Positions 27,653 through 36,813 of a DNA stretch of 64,000 nt are shown in pieces. The stretch's first letter is position 1, and every line of letters begins with the position of its first letter. Origin of the DNA: Bradyrhizobium sp. (lineage in GTDB: Bacteria; Pseudomonadota; Alphaproteobacteria; Rhizobiales; Xanthobacteraceae); the NCBI RefSeq assembly GCF_016219575.1, contig NZ_JACRMG010000039.1, positions 1 to 64,000 of the forward strand. The letters are read 5' to 3'. Under the pieces are notes generated by a model. It saw nothing but the letters and a program-made list of their open reading frames with translations, did no database searches and was not told the DNA's origin. The position numbers were made by a program, and so were the translations under genes.

Positions 27653-28570
27653 ATGAGCTGGCTTCCCTCCAACGATCCTGTGCTCGGCGATCCCAAAACC
27701 TGCGACGCGCTCGACCTCGTCATCGTGCCGCGCACCCGCGACCTCGGAGACGGCTTTGCCGTGCGCCGCGCGCTGCCGCATGGCAGGCGGCAGATGGTCG
27801 GTCCCTTCATCTTCTTCGATCATTTCGGACCGGTGCAGTTCATGGCCGGCAAGGGCATGGACGTGCGGCCGCATCCGCATATCGGGCTTGCCACCGTCAC
27901 CTACCTCTTCGACGGCTCGATCATGCACCGCGACAGCGAGGGCAACATCCAGGAGATCCAGCCCGGCGCGATGAATTTGATGACCGCCGGCCGCGGCATC
28001 GCGCATTCCGAGCGCACGCCGGACGTGCAGCGTCGCGACGGGCAGAAGATGCTGGGCCTGCAGAGCTGGATCGCGCTGCCGAAGGGATCGGAGGAAATCG
28101 CGCCCTCGTTCCAGCATTACGCCGCCGAGAGCCTGCCGACAGTGACGGCGAGCGGCTTCACCGCGCGCATCATCGCGGGCTCCTCGTTCGGCGCGGCCTC
28201 GCCGGTGAGCATGGTCTCGCCGTGGTTCTACACGGAAGTGACGGCGCAGGCCGGCGCTCAGGTGCCGCTCGATCCCGATCACGAGGAGCGCGCGATCTAC
28301 GTCGTCGACGGCGAGGTCGAGATCGCGAACGAGCGCTACGAAGGCCCGCGGCTCCTGATCTTCCGGCCCGGCGACCGCATCACGGTGAAGACCACCAGGC
28401 CGACACGCATGATGTTCCTGGGCGGCGACGCGCTGGAGGGACCGCGGCATATCTGGTGGAATTTCGTTTCCTCCAGCAAGGAGCGCATCGAACAAGCCAA
28501 ACAGGACTGGAAAACCGGGCGTTTTGCCGCCGTTCCGCAGGAACATGAGTTCATTCCGCTGCCGGAATGA
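27653..28570 (+). CDS. Pirin family protein
   Basis: 305 residues, bicupin. The iron ligands of pirin are all present: His74 and His76 in PHPHIGL, His118 and Glu120 in IAHSE. Bacterial pirins can be quercetinases or redox-sensing regulators and the sequence does not decide between these. Full length. The purC gene follows 36 bases downstream on the same strand. Confidence 0.93.
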   Translation: MSWLPSNDPVLGDPKTCDALDLVIVPRTRDLGDGFAVRRALPHGRRQMVGPFIFFDHFGPVQFMAGKGMDVRPHPHIGLATVTYLFDGSIMHRDSEGNIQEIQPGAMNLMTAGRGIAHSERTPDVQRRDGQKMLGLQSWIALPKGSEEIAPSFQHYAAESLPTVTASGFTARIIAGSSFGAASPVSMVSPWFYTEVTAQAGAQVPLDPDHEERAIYVVDGEVEIANERYEGPRLLIFRPGDRITVKTTRPTRMMFLGGDALEGPRHIWWNFVSSSKERIEQAKQDWKTGRFAAVPQEHEFIPLPE

Positions 28571-28606
28571 GCTAATCCCTCCCCTCCGGTTTGAGGAGAG
28601 GTCTTC

Positions 28607-29521
28607 ATGAACGCCATGCTCGCCAGCGATCTGCCCTTGCCCCGGATCGGGCGCGGCAAGGTGCGCGACATCTATGCCGTCGGCGAGGACCGCGTGCTGC
28701 TGCTCACCACCGACCGCATCAGCGCCTTCGACGTGGTGATGGCCGAGACCATCCCGATGAAGGGCGCGGTGCTGACCCAGATCAGCGCGTGGTGGTTCAA
28801 GCGGCTCGAGAGCATCGTGCCGCATCACATGATCAGCGCCGATGCGGATGCCATCATCGCGGAAGTGCCGGCGCTGACAAACCACCGCGCCGACATTCTG
28901 GGCCGCGCCATGCTGTGCAAGCGCACCACGGTGTTTCCGATCGAATGCGTGATCCGCGGCTACATCTCCGGCTCGGCCTGGAAGGAATATGCAGCACAGG
29001 GCACGCTCGCCGGCGAAAAGCTGCCGGCCGGCCTTACCGAAAGCGCAAAGCTCGAGCCCGCGATCTTCAGCCCTGCGACCAAGGCGGAGACCGGCCATGA
29101 CGAGAACATCACGGTTTCCCGCGTGCGCGAGATCGTCGGCGACGAGGTTGCGCACAAGCTCGAGCAGATGGCGCGCACCATCTATACGCTCGGCGAGAGG
29201 ATCGCGCGCGATCACGGCATCATCATCGCCGACACCAAGTTCGAGTTCGGCCGCGACGGCGACGGACGCATCATCCTGATCGACGAGGTGATGACGCCCG
29301 ACTCGTCGCGCTTCTGGGCGGTGGACAGCTACAAGCCCGGCCAGCCGCAGCCGAGCTTCGACAAGCAGCCGCTGCGCGACTACCTCGATGCCGAGCGCCG
29401 CGCCGGCCGCTGGAACGGCGAGGCGCCCGCGCCAAAACTGCCGGCGAGCGTGGTGGAGGCGACGAGCAAGCGGTATCTGGAAGCGTACCGGCGCGTCACG
29501 GGGAGCGAGTTGAAGGTTTGA
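28607..29521 (+). CDS. purC: Phosphoribosylaminoimidazole-succinocarboxamide synthase
   Basis: 304 residues. Makes SAICAR from CAIR and aspartate with ATP in de novo purine synthesis. Motifs: GRGKVRDIYAV (about residues 13-23), DRISAFDVVM, IRGYISGSAWKEY (about 119-131) and LIDEVMTPDSSRFW. The length and the GSAWKEY insert match the longer, yeast-like PurC class rather than the 240-residue bacterial class. Rhizobia often carry both forms. Start ATG has GAGGAGAGG upstream. Confidence 0.96.
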   Translation: MNAMLASDLPLPRIGRGKVRDIYAVGEDRVLLLTTDRISAFDVVMAETIPMKGAVLTQISAWWFKRLESIVPHHMISADADAIIAEVPALTNHRADILGRAMLCKRTTVFPIECVIRGYISGSAWKEYAAQGTLAGEKLPAGLTESAKLEPAIFSPATKAETGHDENITVSRVREIVGDEVAHKLEQMARTIYTLGERIARDHGIIIADTKFEFGRDGDGRIILIDEVMTPDSSRFWAVDSYKPGQPQPSFDKQPLRDYLDAERRAGRWNGEAPAPKLPASVVEATSKRYLEAYRRVTGSELKV

Positions 29522-29713
29522 GGCACAGGCTATGCGGCGGTGCACCGCTGGGCCTCGACACAAAATCGCGAAAACAACCCCATGCAAAGTAGATCGGCGC
29601 CCCGCTTGGCCGGGACGACAGCCAGGTGAATCCCTTTCACCCGACATGAGCACAAACCATTTGTCCGCCTCCGCCGGCTTCTGCAGTGTCCCGCGCGCAA
29701 CGGAGACACCAGC

Positions 29714-30754
29714 ATGCGTCAGCTCACCTATGTCGGCGGCACAAGGATCGAATGGTGGGACGTCCCCGAGCCGAAGCTGCAGGACAGCCGCGACGCCATC
29801 GTGGCGCCGCTGGCGGTGACGCGGTGCGACCTTGACCTCACGATTGCCGGCGGCCGGTCCGGCCTGCCCGGCCCGTTCGCGCTCGGGCATGAGACCGCGG
29901 GGCGCGTGGTCGATGTCGGCGACGCCGTGAGGAATTTCGTGCCCGGCGATCTCGTCATCGTGCCGTTCCAGATCAGCTGCGGCGAATGCGCTTCCTGCCG
30001 GCGCGGCCACACCAATGCCTGTACCAGCGTGCCGTTCCGCTCGTCCTACGGGCTGAAGCCGGTATGCGGCATCGAATATGGCGGCGCGCTTTCCGACCTC
30101 ATCCGCGTGCCCTTCGCCGACCACATGCTGGTGCGGCAGCCGAGGGGGCATGCGCTGTCGCAGACCGCCGGCCTCGCCGACGGCGCGACCGATGGCTTCA
30201 GCGCGGTGGCCAACTGGCTGAAGCAGCGGCCGGGCGAAGAGGTGCTGGTGATCGGCGGCTCCGGGCAATCGCTGTCGATGTTCGCGGTGCAGGCCGCGGT
30301 CAGCCGCGGTGCGCGGCGTGTCGTCTATGTCGACGACGACCCGCAGCGGCTGGCCAAGGCGAAGTCGCTCGGCGCGGAAGTGCATGAAGCGCCGAAGGGG
30401 CTCACGATGGACCCGATCGGGCGCTTTCCGATCGTGATCGATGCCGCGGCGACAGATGCTTCCATCCAGCTTGCATTCCACTCTGCGGAACCGAACGGCA
30501 TCTGCCAGCGCATGTATGGCGATTTCACCCACACCACGCCGGTGCCGCTGCGCCACATGTACGGCGTCGGCATCACCTTCCGCGTCAGCCGAGTCAACGT
30601 GCGCGCCGAGCTTCCGGAATGCGTCGGCCATGTCGAACGCGGGCATTTTCATCCCGAGCGCGTCATCACCCGCCGCGTCCGCTTCGAGGACGCCCATGAG
30701 GCGATCGGCGATCCCACCATCCGCGTGGCCTTCGTTCGCGATGGCGTTGAATAG
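29714..30754 (+). CDS. Zinc-dependent medium-chain alcohol dehydrogenase
   Basis: 346 residues. Catalytic zinc ligands Cys38 and His59-Glu60 (GHETAG); structural zinc cysteines 89, 92, 95 and 103 (CGECASCRRGHTNAC). The Rossmann motif is VIGGSGQSLS, a slightly unusual variant of GxGxxG. The class oxidises alcohols or polyols with NAD(P). The end of the protein is typical. The 192-base region upstream has fragments of a dispersed palindrome (near 29596-29645) and no clear promoter. Confidence 0.92.
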   Translation: MRQLTYVGGTRIEWWDVPEPKLQDSRDAIVAPLAVTRCDLDLTIAGGRSGLPGPFALGHETAGRVVDVGDAVRNFVPGDLVIVPFQISCGECASCRRGHTNACTSVPFRSSYGLKPVCGIEYGGALSDLIRVPFADHMLVRQPRGHALSQTAGLADGATDGFSAVANWLKQRPGEEVLVIGGSGQSLSMFAVQAAVSRGARRVVYVDDDPQRLAKAKSLGAEVHEAPKGLTMDPIGRFPIVIDAAATDASIQLAFHSAEPNGICQRMYGDFTHTTPVPLRHMYGVGITFRVSRVNVRAELPECVGHVERGHFHPERVITRRVRFEDAHEAIGDPTIRVAFVRDGVE

Positions 30755-30798
30755 CCGACGAAGCTAGGCTGGCGCCGGAAACGCAAGGGAGGCGCTCA

Positions 30799-31593
30799 AT
30801 GTCCGAAGAAAACTCCGTCCTCGTCGATCGCGAGGGCGCGGTGACGATCATCTCCATCAACCGTCCGCATTGCCGCAACGCCGTGGACGGCGCCACCGCG
30901 CGAAAACTCTATGACGCCTTCCTCGCCTTCGATGCCGACAAGGATGCTTCCGTCGCCGTGTTCACCGGCACCGGCGGCTATTTCTGCGCCGGTGCCGATC
31001 TCAAGAAGGTCGCCGCGGGCGATCCCGAGAAGAAGCGCGAGCTCGGCGGCTTCGACAGCATCGCGCCGATGGGGCCGAGCCGGCTGCGGCTGTCGAAGCC
31101 CGTGATCGCGGCAGTCGAGGGCTTTGCGGTGGCCGGCGGCATGGAGCTCGCGCTATGGGCCGACATGCGCGTGGTGGCGGAGGATGCGACCTTCGGAATC
31201 TTCTGCCGCCGGTTCGGCGTGCCGCTGATCGATCTCGGCACCATCCGGCTGCCGCGGCTGATCGGGCACTCGCAGGCGATCGACCTGATCCTCACCGGCC
31301 GCCCCGTCGGCGCGCAGGAGGCGCTGCGCATGGGGCTCGCCAACCGCGTGGTCGGCCGAGGCGAGGCCTGCGCGCATGCAATCGCGCTGGCGCAGGAGAT
31401 CGCGCGTTTTCCGCAGGCCTGCATGCGCGCCGACCGGCTGTCGGCGCTGCGGCAATGGGACCTCAGCGAGGAAGAGGCGATCGTCAACGAAATGCGCGGC
31501 GGGCTGGAAGTGATCGCCTCCGGCGAGACGCTGTCGGGCGCTGCGCGCTTCGCCTCCGGCATCGGTCGTCACGGCGCGTTCAGCCAGGATTAG
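30799..31593 (+). CDS. Crotonase/enoyl-CoA hydratase family protein
   Basis: 264 residues, crotonase fold that binds acyl-CoA. The oxyanion-hole motif AGADLKK (65-71) is kept, as is Glu116 in AGGMEL, which matches the first catalytic Glu of rat hydratase. The second Glu (the PE of FGQPE) is missing: the segment reads FCRRFGVPLIDLGT. This is the known subgroup with RR(F/W)GVPL, whose reaction may differ from plain hydration. The last 14 bases overlap the 3' end of the minus-strand neighbour. Confidence 0.9.
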   Translation: MSEENSVLVDREGAVTIISINRPHCRNAVDGATARKLYDAFLAFDADKDASVAVFTGTGGYFCAGADLKKVAAGDPEKKRELGGFDSIAPMGPSRLRLSKPVIAAVEGFAVAGGMELALWADMRVVAEDATFGIFCRRFGVPLIDLGTIRLPRLIGHSQAIDLILTGRPVGAQEALRMGLANRVVGRGEACAHAIALAQEIARFPQACMRADRLSALRQWDLSEEEAIVNEMRGGLEVIASGETLSGAARFASGIGRHGAFSQD

Positions 31594-32671
31594 GCCCCGT
31601 ATCGATCTCGTCCAGCGCCAGCAGCAGCGACGCCACGCGGTTGGCGGAGGCGGCCCACTCCGCCAGCTTGGCGTAGTTGTCGGTGAACCAGTTGAACGCG
31701 GACTGCACCACGACGAAGGCGGCCGCGGCCTGCACCACTTCGCCGAGCGACATGCCGCCGGCGAGATATTTCGGCATGCACAGCAGGAGGCCGATGATCG
31801 GCGTGACCAGGGTATTGGTGTGGCTGACCACGGTTATGCGCATCAGCTGCCAGCAATACGCAACCCAGACCTCGATCACCGCCTTCAACGCCGCGCCGAT
31901 CGACTGGCGTCCATCCTTGCGTTCATCCGGCAAGGCGGTGCCCTCGCCGCTCTCGCGCAGGTGCGTGCCGATCGAGCGCAGCTCCGCCTCGGTGCGCTTG
32001 TAATCCTCCATGACCTGCGTCAGGTGCCGTCCGATCAGCCACATCGCGAGCGACAACAGGATGGAATAGAGGATGACGGCGATGACGAGATAGCCGGGAA
32101 TGGTCACGGTCGTGCCGTTGAAACTGAGCTGCAACCCGTCGCCCACCGACCAGAGCACACCGATGAAGGTGACGAGGGTGAGCAGGGATGAGACCAATCC
32201 GAGCACCAGGTCGACAGGAAGATCGGTGGCGATCCGGGCATCCTCGGCAATCCGGAATTCAGGGGCCTGATGATCGGTGACCGCGAATTTCAGCCTGACC
32301 TGACGCTCGTTGCTGAGCCAATAGTCGTAGAGATGGTTGCTCAGCCATTCGCGCCAGTTGCGCTGCATGGTCATGCGGCCCCAAACCGAGAACACCGCAA
32401 GCGACAGGCTGGCGAGGGCCAACGGCACGAAGCGCCCGGCCTGGGTCCACAGCCCCGCTTCGTCGCGGCGGCCGATGGCGTCGAAGAAGTCGCGGTTCCA
32501 GAAGTTGATGCGGTACTGGGTCAACAATTGCAGCAGTACGGTGGCGATCAGCGCCGCCGCGATCAACCACGTCTTCCACGAGCGGCGGCCGCGCCAAAAC
32601 CCGGAAGCGCTCCGCCAGAAGCGGAGCAGAAGCTCCCGCTCGCCCGGCGCAAGATAGGTTCTTCTCAACAT
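31580..32671 (-). CDS. SbmA/BacA-like membrane protein (ABC_membrane_2 domain without ATPase)
   Basis: 363 residues. The sequence is the transmembrane part of the YddA/BclA/SbmA-BacA superfamily: INFWNRDFFDAI near residue 55, WREWLSNHLYDYWL near 106, about six membrane helices, and FNWFTDNYAKLAEWAASANRV near the end. Relatives with an ABC ATPase run to about 570-600 residues; this one stops after the membrane domain at DEIDTGPNPG. It is shorter than BacA (about 420). It could be a peptide importer like BacA or a truncated YddA. BacA-like proteins matter for rhizobial symbiosis and import of antimicrobial peptides. Confidence 0.82.
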   Translation of the reverse strand: MLRRTYLAPGERELLLRFWRSASGFWRGRRSWKTWLIAAALIATVLLQLLTQYRINFWNRDFFDAIGRRDEAGLWTQAGRFVPLALASLSLAVFSVWGRMTMQRNWREWLSNHLYDYWLSNERQVRLKFAVTDHQAPEFRIAEDARIATDLPVDLVLGLVSSLLTLVTFIGVLWSVGDGLQLSFNGTTVTIPGYLVIAVILYSILLSLAMWLIGRHLTQVMEDYKRTEAELRSIGTHLRESGEGTALPDERKDGRQSIGAALKAVIEVWVAYCWQLMRITVVSHTNTLVTPIIGLLLCMPKYLAGGMSLGEVVQAAAAFVVVQSAFNWFTDNYAKLAEWAASANRVASLLLALDEIDTGPNPG

Positions 32672-32853
32672 TCCTGGGCTTTGCCGCGTCGTCGCCCGCT
32701 GCCGGCGGCCGAATTCCGATCAGGTTAAAGGATATGTGGCCCGCGTCAACGCGGGCTTGACCTGCGTCAAGCAGCGGCGGTGCAGCATCAGGGCGCGATG
32801 CAAAGAAATGAGCGCCGCGACTTGCGGGAGTTCGGGGAGAGGCTGTCGCCCTC
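32672..32853. other. Upstream region of the BacA-like gene
   Basis: Together with the palindrome pair it makes a 351-base gap. A small GC hairpin GCCCGCG-TCAA-CGCGGGC lies at 32739-32756. No clear promoter or RNA gene seen. Confidence 0.4.
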
Positions 32854-32911
32854 ACCCTCTCCCCTCGTTGTGGGAGAGGGTCGCTTCGCGCAGCGAAGCG
32901 GGGTGAGGGGT
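32854..32911. repeat. Palindromic element of the CCCTCTCCC family, pair 2 left
   Basis: Hairpins ACCCTCTCCC/GGGAGAGGGT (32854-32863, 32872-32881) and CGCTTCGC/GCGAAGCG (32882-32889, 32893-32900), then GGGTGAGGGGT. Same architecture as the elements flanking the DUF559 gene. Confidence 0.88.
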
Positions 32912-32961
32912 TTGCTTCCGCAGATGAGTGCCTACCGAGACACTCGTATTCGAGGATAGAG

Positions 32962-33014
32962 ACCCCTCATCCGTCGCGCTTCGCGCGCCACCTTCTCTCA
33001 CAAGGGGAGAAGGT
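32962..33014. repeat. Palindromic element of the CCCTCTCCC family, pair 2 right (inverted)
   Basis: ACCCCTCATCC, a GCGC-TTC-GCGC type hairpin, then ACCTTCTCTC/GGGAGAAGGT. Inverted with respect to 32854-32911, with only 50 bases between and no gene. It lies just past the gabD stop codon. Confidence 0.85.
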
Positions 33015-33022
33015 AAGAAGTG

Positions 33023-34516
33023 CTACATCCCCGCCATCATCACGTATTTGATCTCGACATATTCTTCCATGCCGTGATGCGAGCCTTCGCGGCCGAGGCC
33101 CGATTCCTTGACGCCGCCGAAGGGAGCGACTTCGGTGGTGATGAGGCCGGTGTTGACGCCGACCATGCCGGACTCCAGCGCCTCCGCCACGCGCCAGACG
33201 CGGCCGAGGTCGCGGGAGTAGAAGTAGGAGGCGAGACCGAACGGCGAGTTGTTGCACATCGCGATCACTTCGGCTTCGTCCTTGAAGCGGAACACCGGCG
33301 CGAGCGGGCCGAAGGTTTCTTCATGCGCGACCAGCGCGTCGGGCTTCACGTTCGAAAGCACCGTCGGCTCGAAGAAGCTGCCGCCGAGTGCATGGCGCTT
33401 GCCGCCGGTGACGATCTTCGCGCCGCCCTTCACGGCATCGGCAATGTGCTTCTCGACCTTGTCGACGGCGTCCATGTTGATCAGCGGACCCTGCACCACG
33501 CCTTGCTCCGTGCCGTCGCCGATCTTCATCGCCGAAACTTTCTTCGACAGCTTTTCCACGAACTCGTCGTAGACCTTATCCTGGGCATAGAGGCGGTTGG
33601 CGCAGACGCAGGTCTGGCCCATGTTTCGGTACTTCGAGACGATGGCGCCTTCGACAGCGGCATCGATGTCGGCATCGTCGAACACCACGAACGGCGCGTT
33701 GCCGCCTAGTTCGAGCCCGAGCTTCTTCACGCCGACGGAGGCCTGCTGATAGAGGATCTTTCCCACTTCGGTGGAGCCGGTGAAGCCGACGAAGCGCACG
33801 GCGGGATGCTCGCACAGGACCTTGCCGATGGCGGAAGAATTGCCGGTGAGGATGTTGAACACGCCCTTGGGCACGCCGGCCTTTTCGGCCAGCGCGACCA
33901 GCGCCAGCGCCGTCAGCGGCGTCTCGTTGGCGGGCTTCAGCACCACGGTGCAGCCGGCGGCGAGTGCGGGCGACACCTTTCGCGTGATCATCGAGCAGGG
34001 GAAATTCCACGGCGTGATCGCGCCGCAGACGCCGATCGGCTGCTTGATCGCGAGCAGGCGCGCGTCCGGCCGCTGGGTCGGGATGGTCTCGCCATAGACG
34101 CGGCGGGCTTCCTCGGCAAAGAACTCGACATAGGCGCCGCCGATATCGACCTCGCCGAGCGCTTCCGCCAGCGGCTTGCCCTGCTCGGAGGTGAGGATCA
34201 GCGCGAGGTCCTCGCGGTTGGCGGCGATCAGCTCGAACCACTTTCGCAGGATATTTGAGCGTTGCTTGGCGGTGAGCTTCGCCCACGCCGGAAAGGCGCG
34301 TTCGGCGGCTTCCACGGCCTGCGTCGCTTCCGCCGTGCTCATGACCGGCACCTTGGCGAGCTCGACGCCGTTGACGGGATTGGTGACCGGCCGCGACGGC
34401 GTGCCGACCCAGGCGCCGTCGATGTAGCAGCGGTCTTTCAGAAGCGAGGGGTCCTTCAACCGGTCGCGCAGTGAGGGGGCGGAGGTCTGGGCGCGGGCGG
34501 CGGCGGTCGGGGTCAT
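33023..34516 (-). CDS. gabD: NAD(P)-dependent succinate-semialdehyde dehydrogenase
   Basis: 497 residues from ATG 34516, which has GAGGAG eight bases upstream. Oxidises succinate semialdehyde to succinate in GABA and related catabolism. Catalytic Glu in LELGGNAPF (about residue 260) and Cys in GQTCVCANR (about 294). The GabD-type second Cys next to the catalytic one (TCVC) is a redox switch in E. coli GabD. PWNFPCSM and FTGSTEVG are present. No gabT is adjacent. Broader aldehyde use is possible. Confidence 0.93.
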   Translation of the reverse strand: MTPTAAARAQTSAPSLRDRLKDPSLLKDRCYIDGAWVGTPSRPVTNPVNGVELAKVPVMSTAEATQAVEAAERAFPAWAKLTAKQRSNILRKWFELIAANREDLALILTSEQGKPLAEALGEVDIGGAYVEFFAEEARRVYGETIPTQRPDARLLAIKQPIGVCGAITPWNFPCSMITRKVSPALAAGCTVVLKPANETPLTALALVALAEKAGVPKGVFNILTGNSSAIGKVLCEHPAVRFVGFTGSTEVGKILYQQASVGVKKLGLELGGNAPFVVFDDADIDAAVEGAIVSKYRNMGQTCVCANRLYAQDKVYDEFVEKLSKKVSAMKIGDGTEQGVVQGPLINMDAVDKVEKHIADAVKGGAKIVTGGKRHALGGSFFEPTVLSNVKPDALVAHEETFGPLAPVFRFKDEAEVIAMCNNSPFGLASYFYSRDLGRVWRVAEALESGMVGVNTGLITTEVAPFGGVKESGLGREGSHHGMEEYVEIKYVMMAGM

Positions 34517-34625
34517 GGGCGTGCTCCTCGGATTTTCTTGAAGGTTGATCCGAGTATAGGCGCAAACGGGCGGCAGCGCATCGGCCGCCACAAGGCGGCC
34601 GTTCAAGCCGTTCTTGAATTTCGCT

Positions 34626-34703
34626 GTCATTCCGAGGCGATGCGCAGCATCGAACCCGGAATCTCGAGGTTCCGGGTTCTCGCTTCGCGAGCCCCGGAAC
34701 GAC
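34626..34703. repeat. Palindromic element of the CGTCATTCCGGG family
   Basis: Outer GTCATTCCG/CGGAACGAC arms, inner GAACCCGGAA (34652-34661) and TTCCGGGTTC (34670-34679), and a third small GCTTCGCGAGC hairpin. It lies upstream of gabD and just downstream of a minus-strand small gene. Confidence 0.8.
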
Positions 34704-34711
34704 GGCTCATA

Positions 34712-35032
34712 TCAGGCCGCGCCGCTCATATAGGTTTCGCGGCGGCCGATCATGCGCTCGGCGGCGGCCTTGGCGGCGGCGCGCGTCGCGGTGGCGCAGG
34801 TGCGGTATTCGAGGTCGGGGGACGAGGCGGGGTCGCGGCGCCCGAACCAGGAGCGCGAGCCGACCTGCAGCATGGCGAGCGCCACCGCAACATTCTCGAC
34901 CGCGTCAAAGGAATGCAGCGCGCCGGAGCCGGCGATGCGGACTTCGTAGATGCCCGGCGTGATCGGGGCTTCGATATTCTCGCCGCGGCCGGGCCGCGGA
35001 TACCGCTTCCATTCGCTCCACTTCGAAATCAT
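34712..35032 (-). CDS. Small conserved hypothetical protein
   Basis: 106 residues, no signal or membrane segment. Residues 1-60 have a regular pattern (SEWKRYPRPGRGENIEAP, then GIYEVRIAGSG), and the C-terminal half is Ala/Arg-rich and helical. The GIYEVR stretch recalls the start of GIY-YIG-like folds, but no catalytic set is visible, so I assign no function. Flanked by a palindrome and a long gene-free stretch. Confidence 0.6.
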   Translation of the reverse strand: MISKWSEWKRYPRPGRGENIEAPITPGIYEVRIAGSGALHSFDAVENVAVALAMLQVGSRSWFGRRDPASSPDLEYRTCATATRAAAKAAAERMIGRRETYMSGAA

Positions 35033-35391
35033 GGCCTACCCCTGTAACGAAATTTCTTGTCGTCGCCAGCCGCCTGCGCCGGGCGGTCGCGCCTCGGTGC
35101 CATTTGCGCTGCAATCTGAATACTTTACGCAACAAACGCGGGCACGGTTTCAGCCCATGCAAACGATAACGCTTCGCAGACGGGCGGTCACCGATCTTGC
35201 AACCCGTCCACCGCTAATTGTGGCGAAGTGTTGCAGATTCGCCGCGCTGCGCCGCATAGCCGACCTGCGGCGCCGTGCACGATCACGAAATCGCGACCTT
35301 GCGGCGCCCGACTTACCGCGCGCTTGCCGGACCACAGGCGGAGGAAGAGGATCGCGGCTCTCCAAAACAATAATCCAGCGGAGGCGACCCC
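35033..35391. other. Divergent intergenic region, nothing recognised
   Basis: 359 bases between the small minus-strand gene and the plus-strand serine hydrolase. No convincing promoter, RNA gene, repeat or terminator. Open frames here are short and lack ribosome sites. Confidence 0.5.
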
Positions 35392-36582
35392 ATGCAGACC
35401 AAGTCTGAGATCGACCAGCTGTTGCGCCAGAAATGCGACGCCAGGGAAATCCCCGGGGTCGTCGCGATGGCGGCCACCGGAAGCGAGACCATCTACCAGG
35501 GCGCGTTCGGCAAGCGCGACCTCGGCAAGGACGACGCGATGACCGCCGACAGCGTGTTCTGGATCGCCTCGATGACCAAGGCGATCACGACCGCCGCCGG
35601 CATGCAGCTGGTCGAGCAGGGCAAGCTCTCGCTCGACGAGCCGATCGGCAAGTTGCTGCCCGATCTCGCCGCGCCGCAAGTGCTGGAAGGTTTCGACGCC
35701 GCGGGCAATCCGAAACTGCGTCCCGCCAAGGGCGCGATCACGCTGCGCCAGTTGATGACCCACACCGCGGGCTTCGCCTACGAGCTGTGGAACGGCGACA
35801 AGGCGACATATCTGGAGAAGACCGGCACTCCCGGAATCACCACCTGCCAGAACGCCGCACTGAAAACGCCGCTCGCGCACGATCCGGGCACGCGCTGGGA
35901 CTACGGCACCAACATTGATTTCGTCGGCAAGGCGATTGAAGCCGCCAGCGGCAAGAAGCTCGACGCCTATCTGCGCGACCATCTGCTCGGGCCGCTCGGC
36001 ATGAACGACACCGCCTTCAAGATCAATGATTCCATGCGCAAGCGGCTGGTCGGCATGCATGCACGCGCCCCGGAAGGGCTGGGACCGATTCCGTTCGAGC
36101 TCGAGCAGAATCCCGAATTTCACATGGGCGGCGGCGGGCTCTATGGCACGGCCGCCGACTACATCAAGTTCACCCAGATGATCCTTGGCAAGGGCAAGGG
36201 CAACGGCAACCAGGTGCTGAAGCCCGAGACGGTGGCGCTGATGAGCCAGAACAACATCGGCGCGCTCGAAGTCGGCAAGCTGACGACGGCGATGCCGATC
36301 TACACCAACGACGTCGATCTCTATCCGGGCATGTCGAAGAAATGGGGGCTGAGCTTCCTGATCAACACCGCCAAGACGCCGGAAGGCCGCAGCGCCGGAA
36401 GCCTTGCCTGGGCGGGGCTGGCCAACACCTATTTCTGGATCGATCCGGCGCGCAACGTGTCCGGCGTGATCCTGATGCAGCTGTTGCCGTTCGCGGACAG
36501 GATTTGCCTGGAAGCCTTTGCCGGATTCGAGCGCGGCATCTACGCCGGGCTCGGTGCCGGCAGCGGCCAGAAGGCGGCGTGA
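35392..36582 (+). CDS. Serine hydrolase, class C beta-lactamase fold (EstB-like)
   Basis: 396 residues without a signal peptide, hence cytoplasmic. SxxK is SMTK (about residue 63, in FWIASMTKAITT). The Tyr motif is YGTN (about residue 175). A GGGGLYGTAADY segment matches the family's structural turn before the third motif. The lack of a leader favours an esterase or 6-aminohexanoate-dimer-hydrolase-like role over a beta-lactamase. GGAGG before the start. Confidence 0.9.
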   Translation: MQTKSEIDQLLRQKCDAREIPGVVAMAATGSETIYQGAFGKRDLGKDDAMTADSVFWIASMTKAITTAAGMQLVEQGKLSLDEPIGKLLPDLAAPQVLEGFDAAGNPKLRPAKGAITLRQLMTHTAGFAYELWNGDKATYLEKTGTPGITTCQNAALKTPLAHDPGTRWDYGTNIDFVGKAIEAASGKKLDAYLRDHLLGPLGMNDTAFKINDSMRKRLVGMHARAPEGLGPIPFELEQNPEFHMGGGGLYGTAADYIKFTQMILGKGKGNGNQVLKPETVALMSQNNIGALEVGKLTTAMPIYTNDVDLYPGMSKKWGLSFLINTAKTPEGRSAGSLAWAGLANTYFWIDPARNVSGVILMQLLPFADRICLEAFAGFERGIYAGLGAGSGQKAA

Positions 36583-36590
36583 GCCGTTTT

Positions 36591-36632
36591 CCCTCTCCCC
36601 ACTCTTTCGCGGGGAGAGGGTAGGGTGAGGGG
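36591..36632. repeat. Palindromic element of the CCCTCTCCC family, pair 3 left
   Basis: CCCTCTCCCC (36591-36600) pairs with GGGGAGAGGG (36611-36620), followed by GGGTGAGGGG. The second hairpin seen in other copies is missing. Confidence 0.83.
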
Positions 36633-36679
36633 CAGTGCGGCATCGGCGGTACTTCGGATACCGGCTTTGCGGATGCTCC

Positions 36680-36738
36680 CCCCTCACCCGAAATTCGCTT
36701 CCGCGAATTTCGACCTCTCCCCGCGAGCGGGGCGAGGT
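36680..36738. repeat. Palindromic element of the CCCTCTCCC family, pair 3 right (inverted)
   Basis: CCCCTCACCC, hairpin GAAATTCGC-TTCC-GCGAATTTC (36690-36711), then ACCTCTCCCCGC pairing with GCGGGGCGAGGT apart from one base. Inverted to 36591-36632 with 47 bases between. Confidence 0.83.
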
Positions 36739-36813
36739 AAGCAGATGGCGCCGGGACTCCGATCAAACATGAGGTATAATGTTTCCCGCGCCTCGACGCA
36801 GGGAGAAACGACC

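Noticed and set aside
35033..35391. Possible small RNA or gene in the 359-base gap
   Set aside because: No promoter-terminator pair, ribosome site or stable fold stands out.
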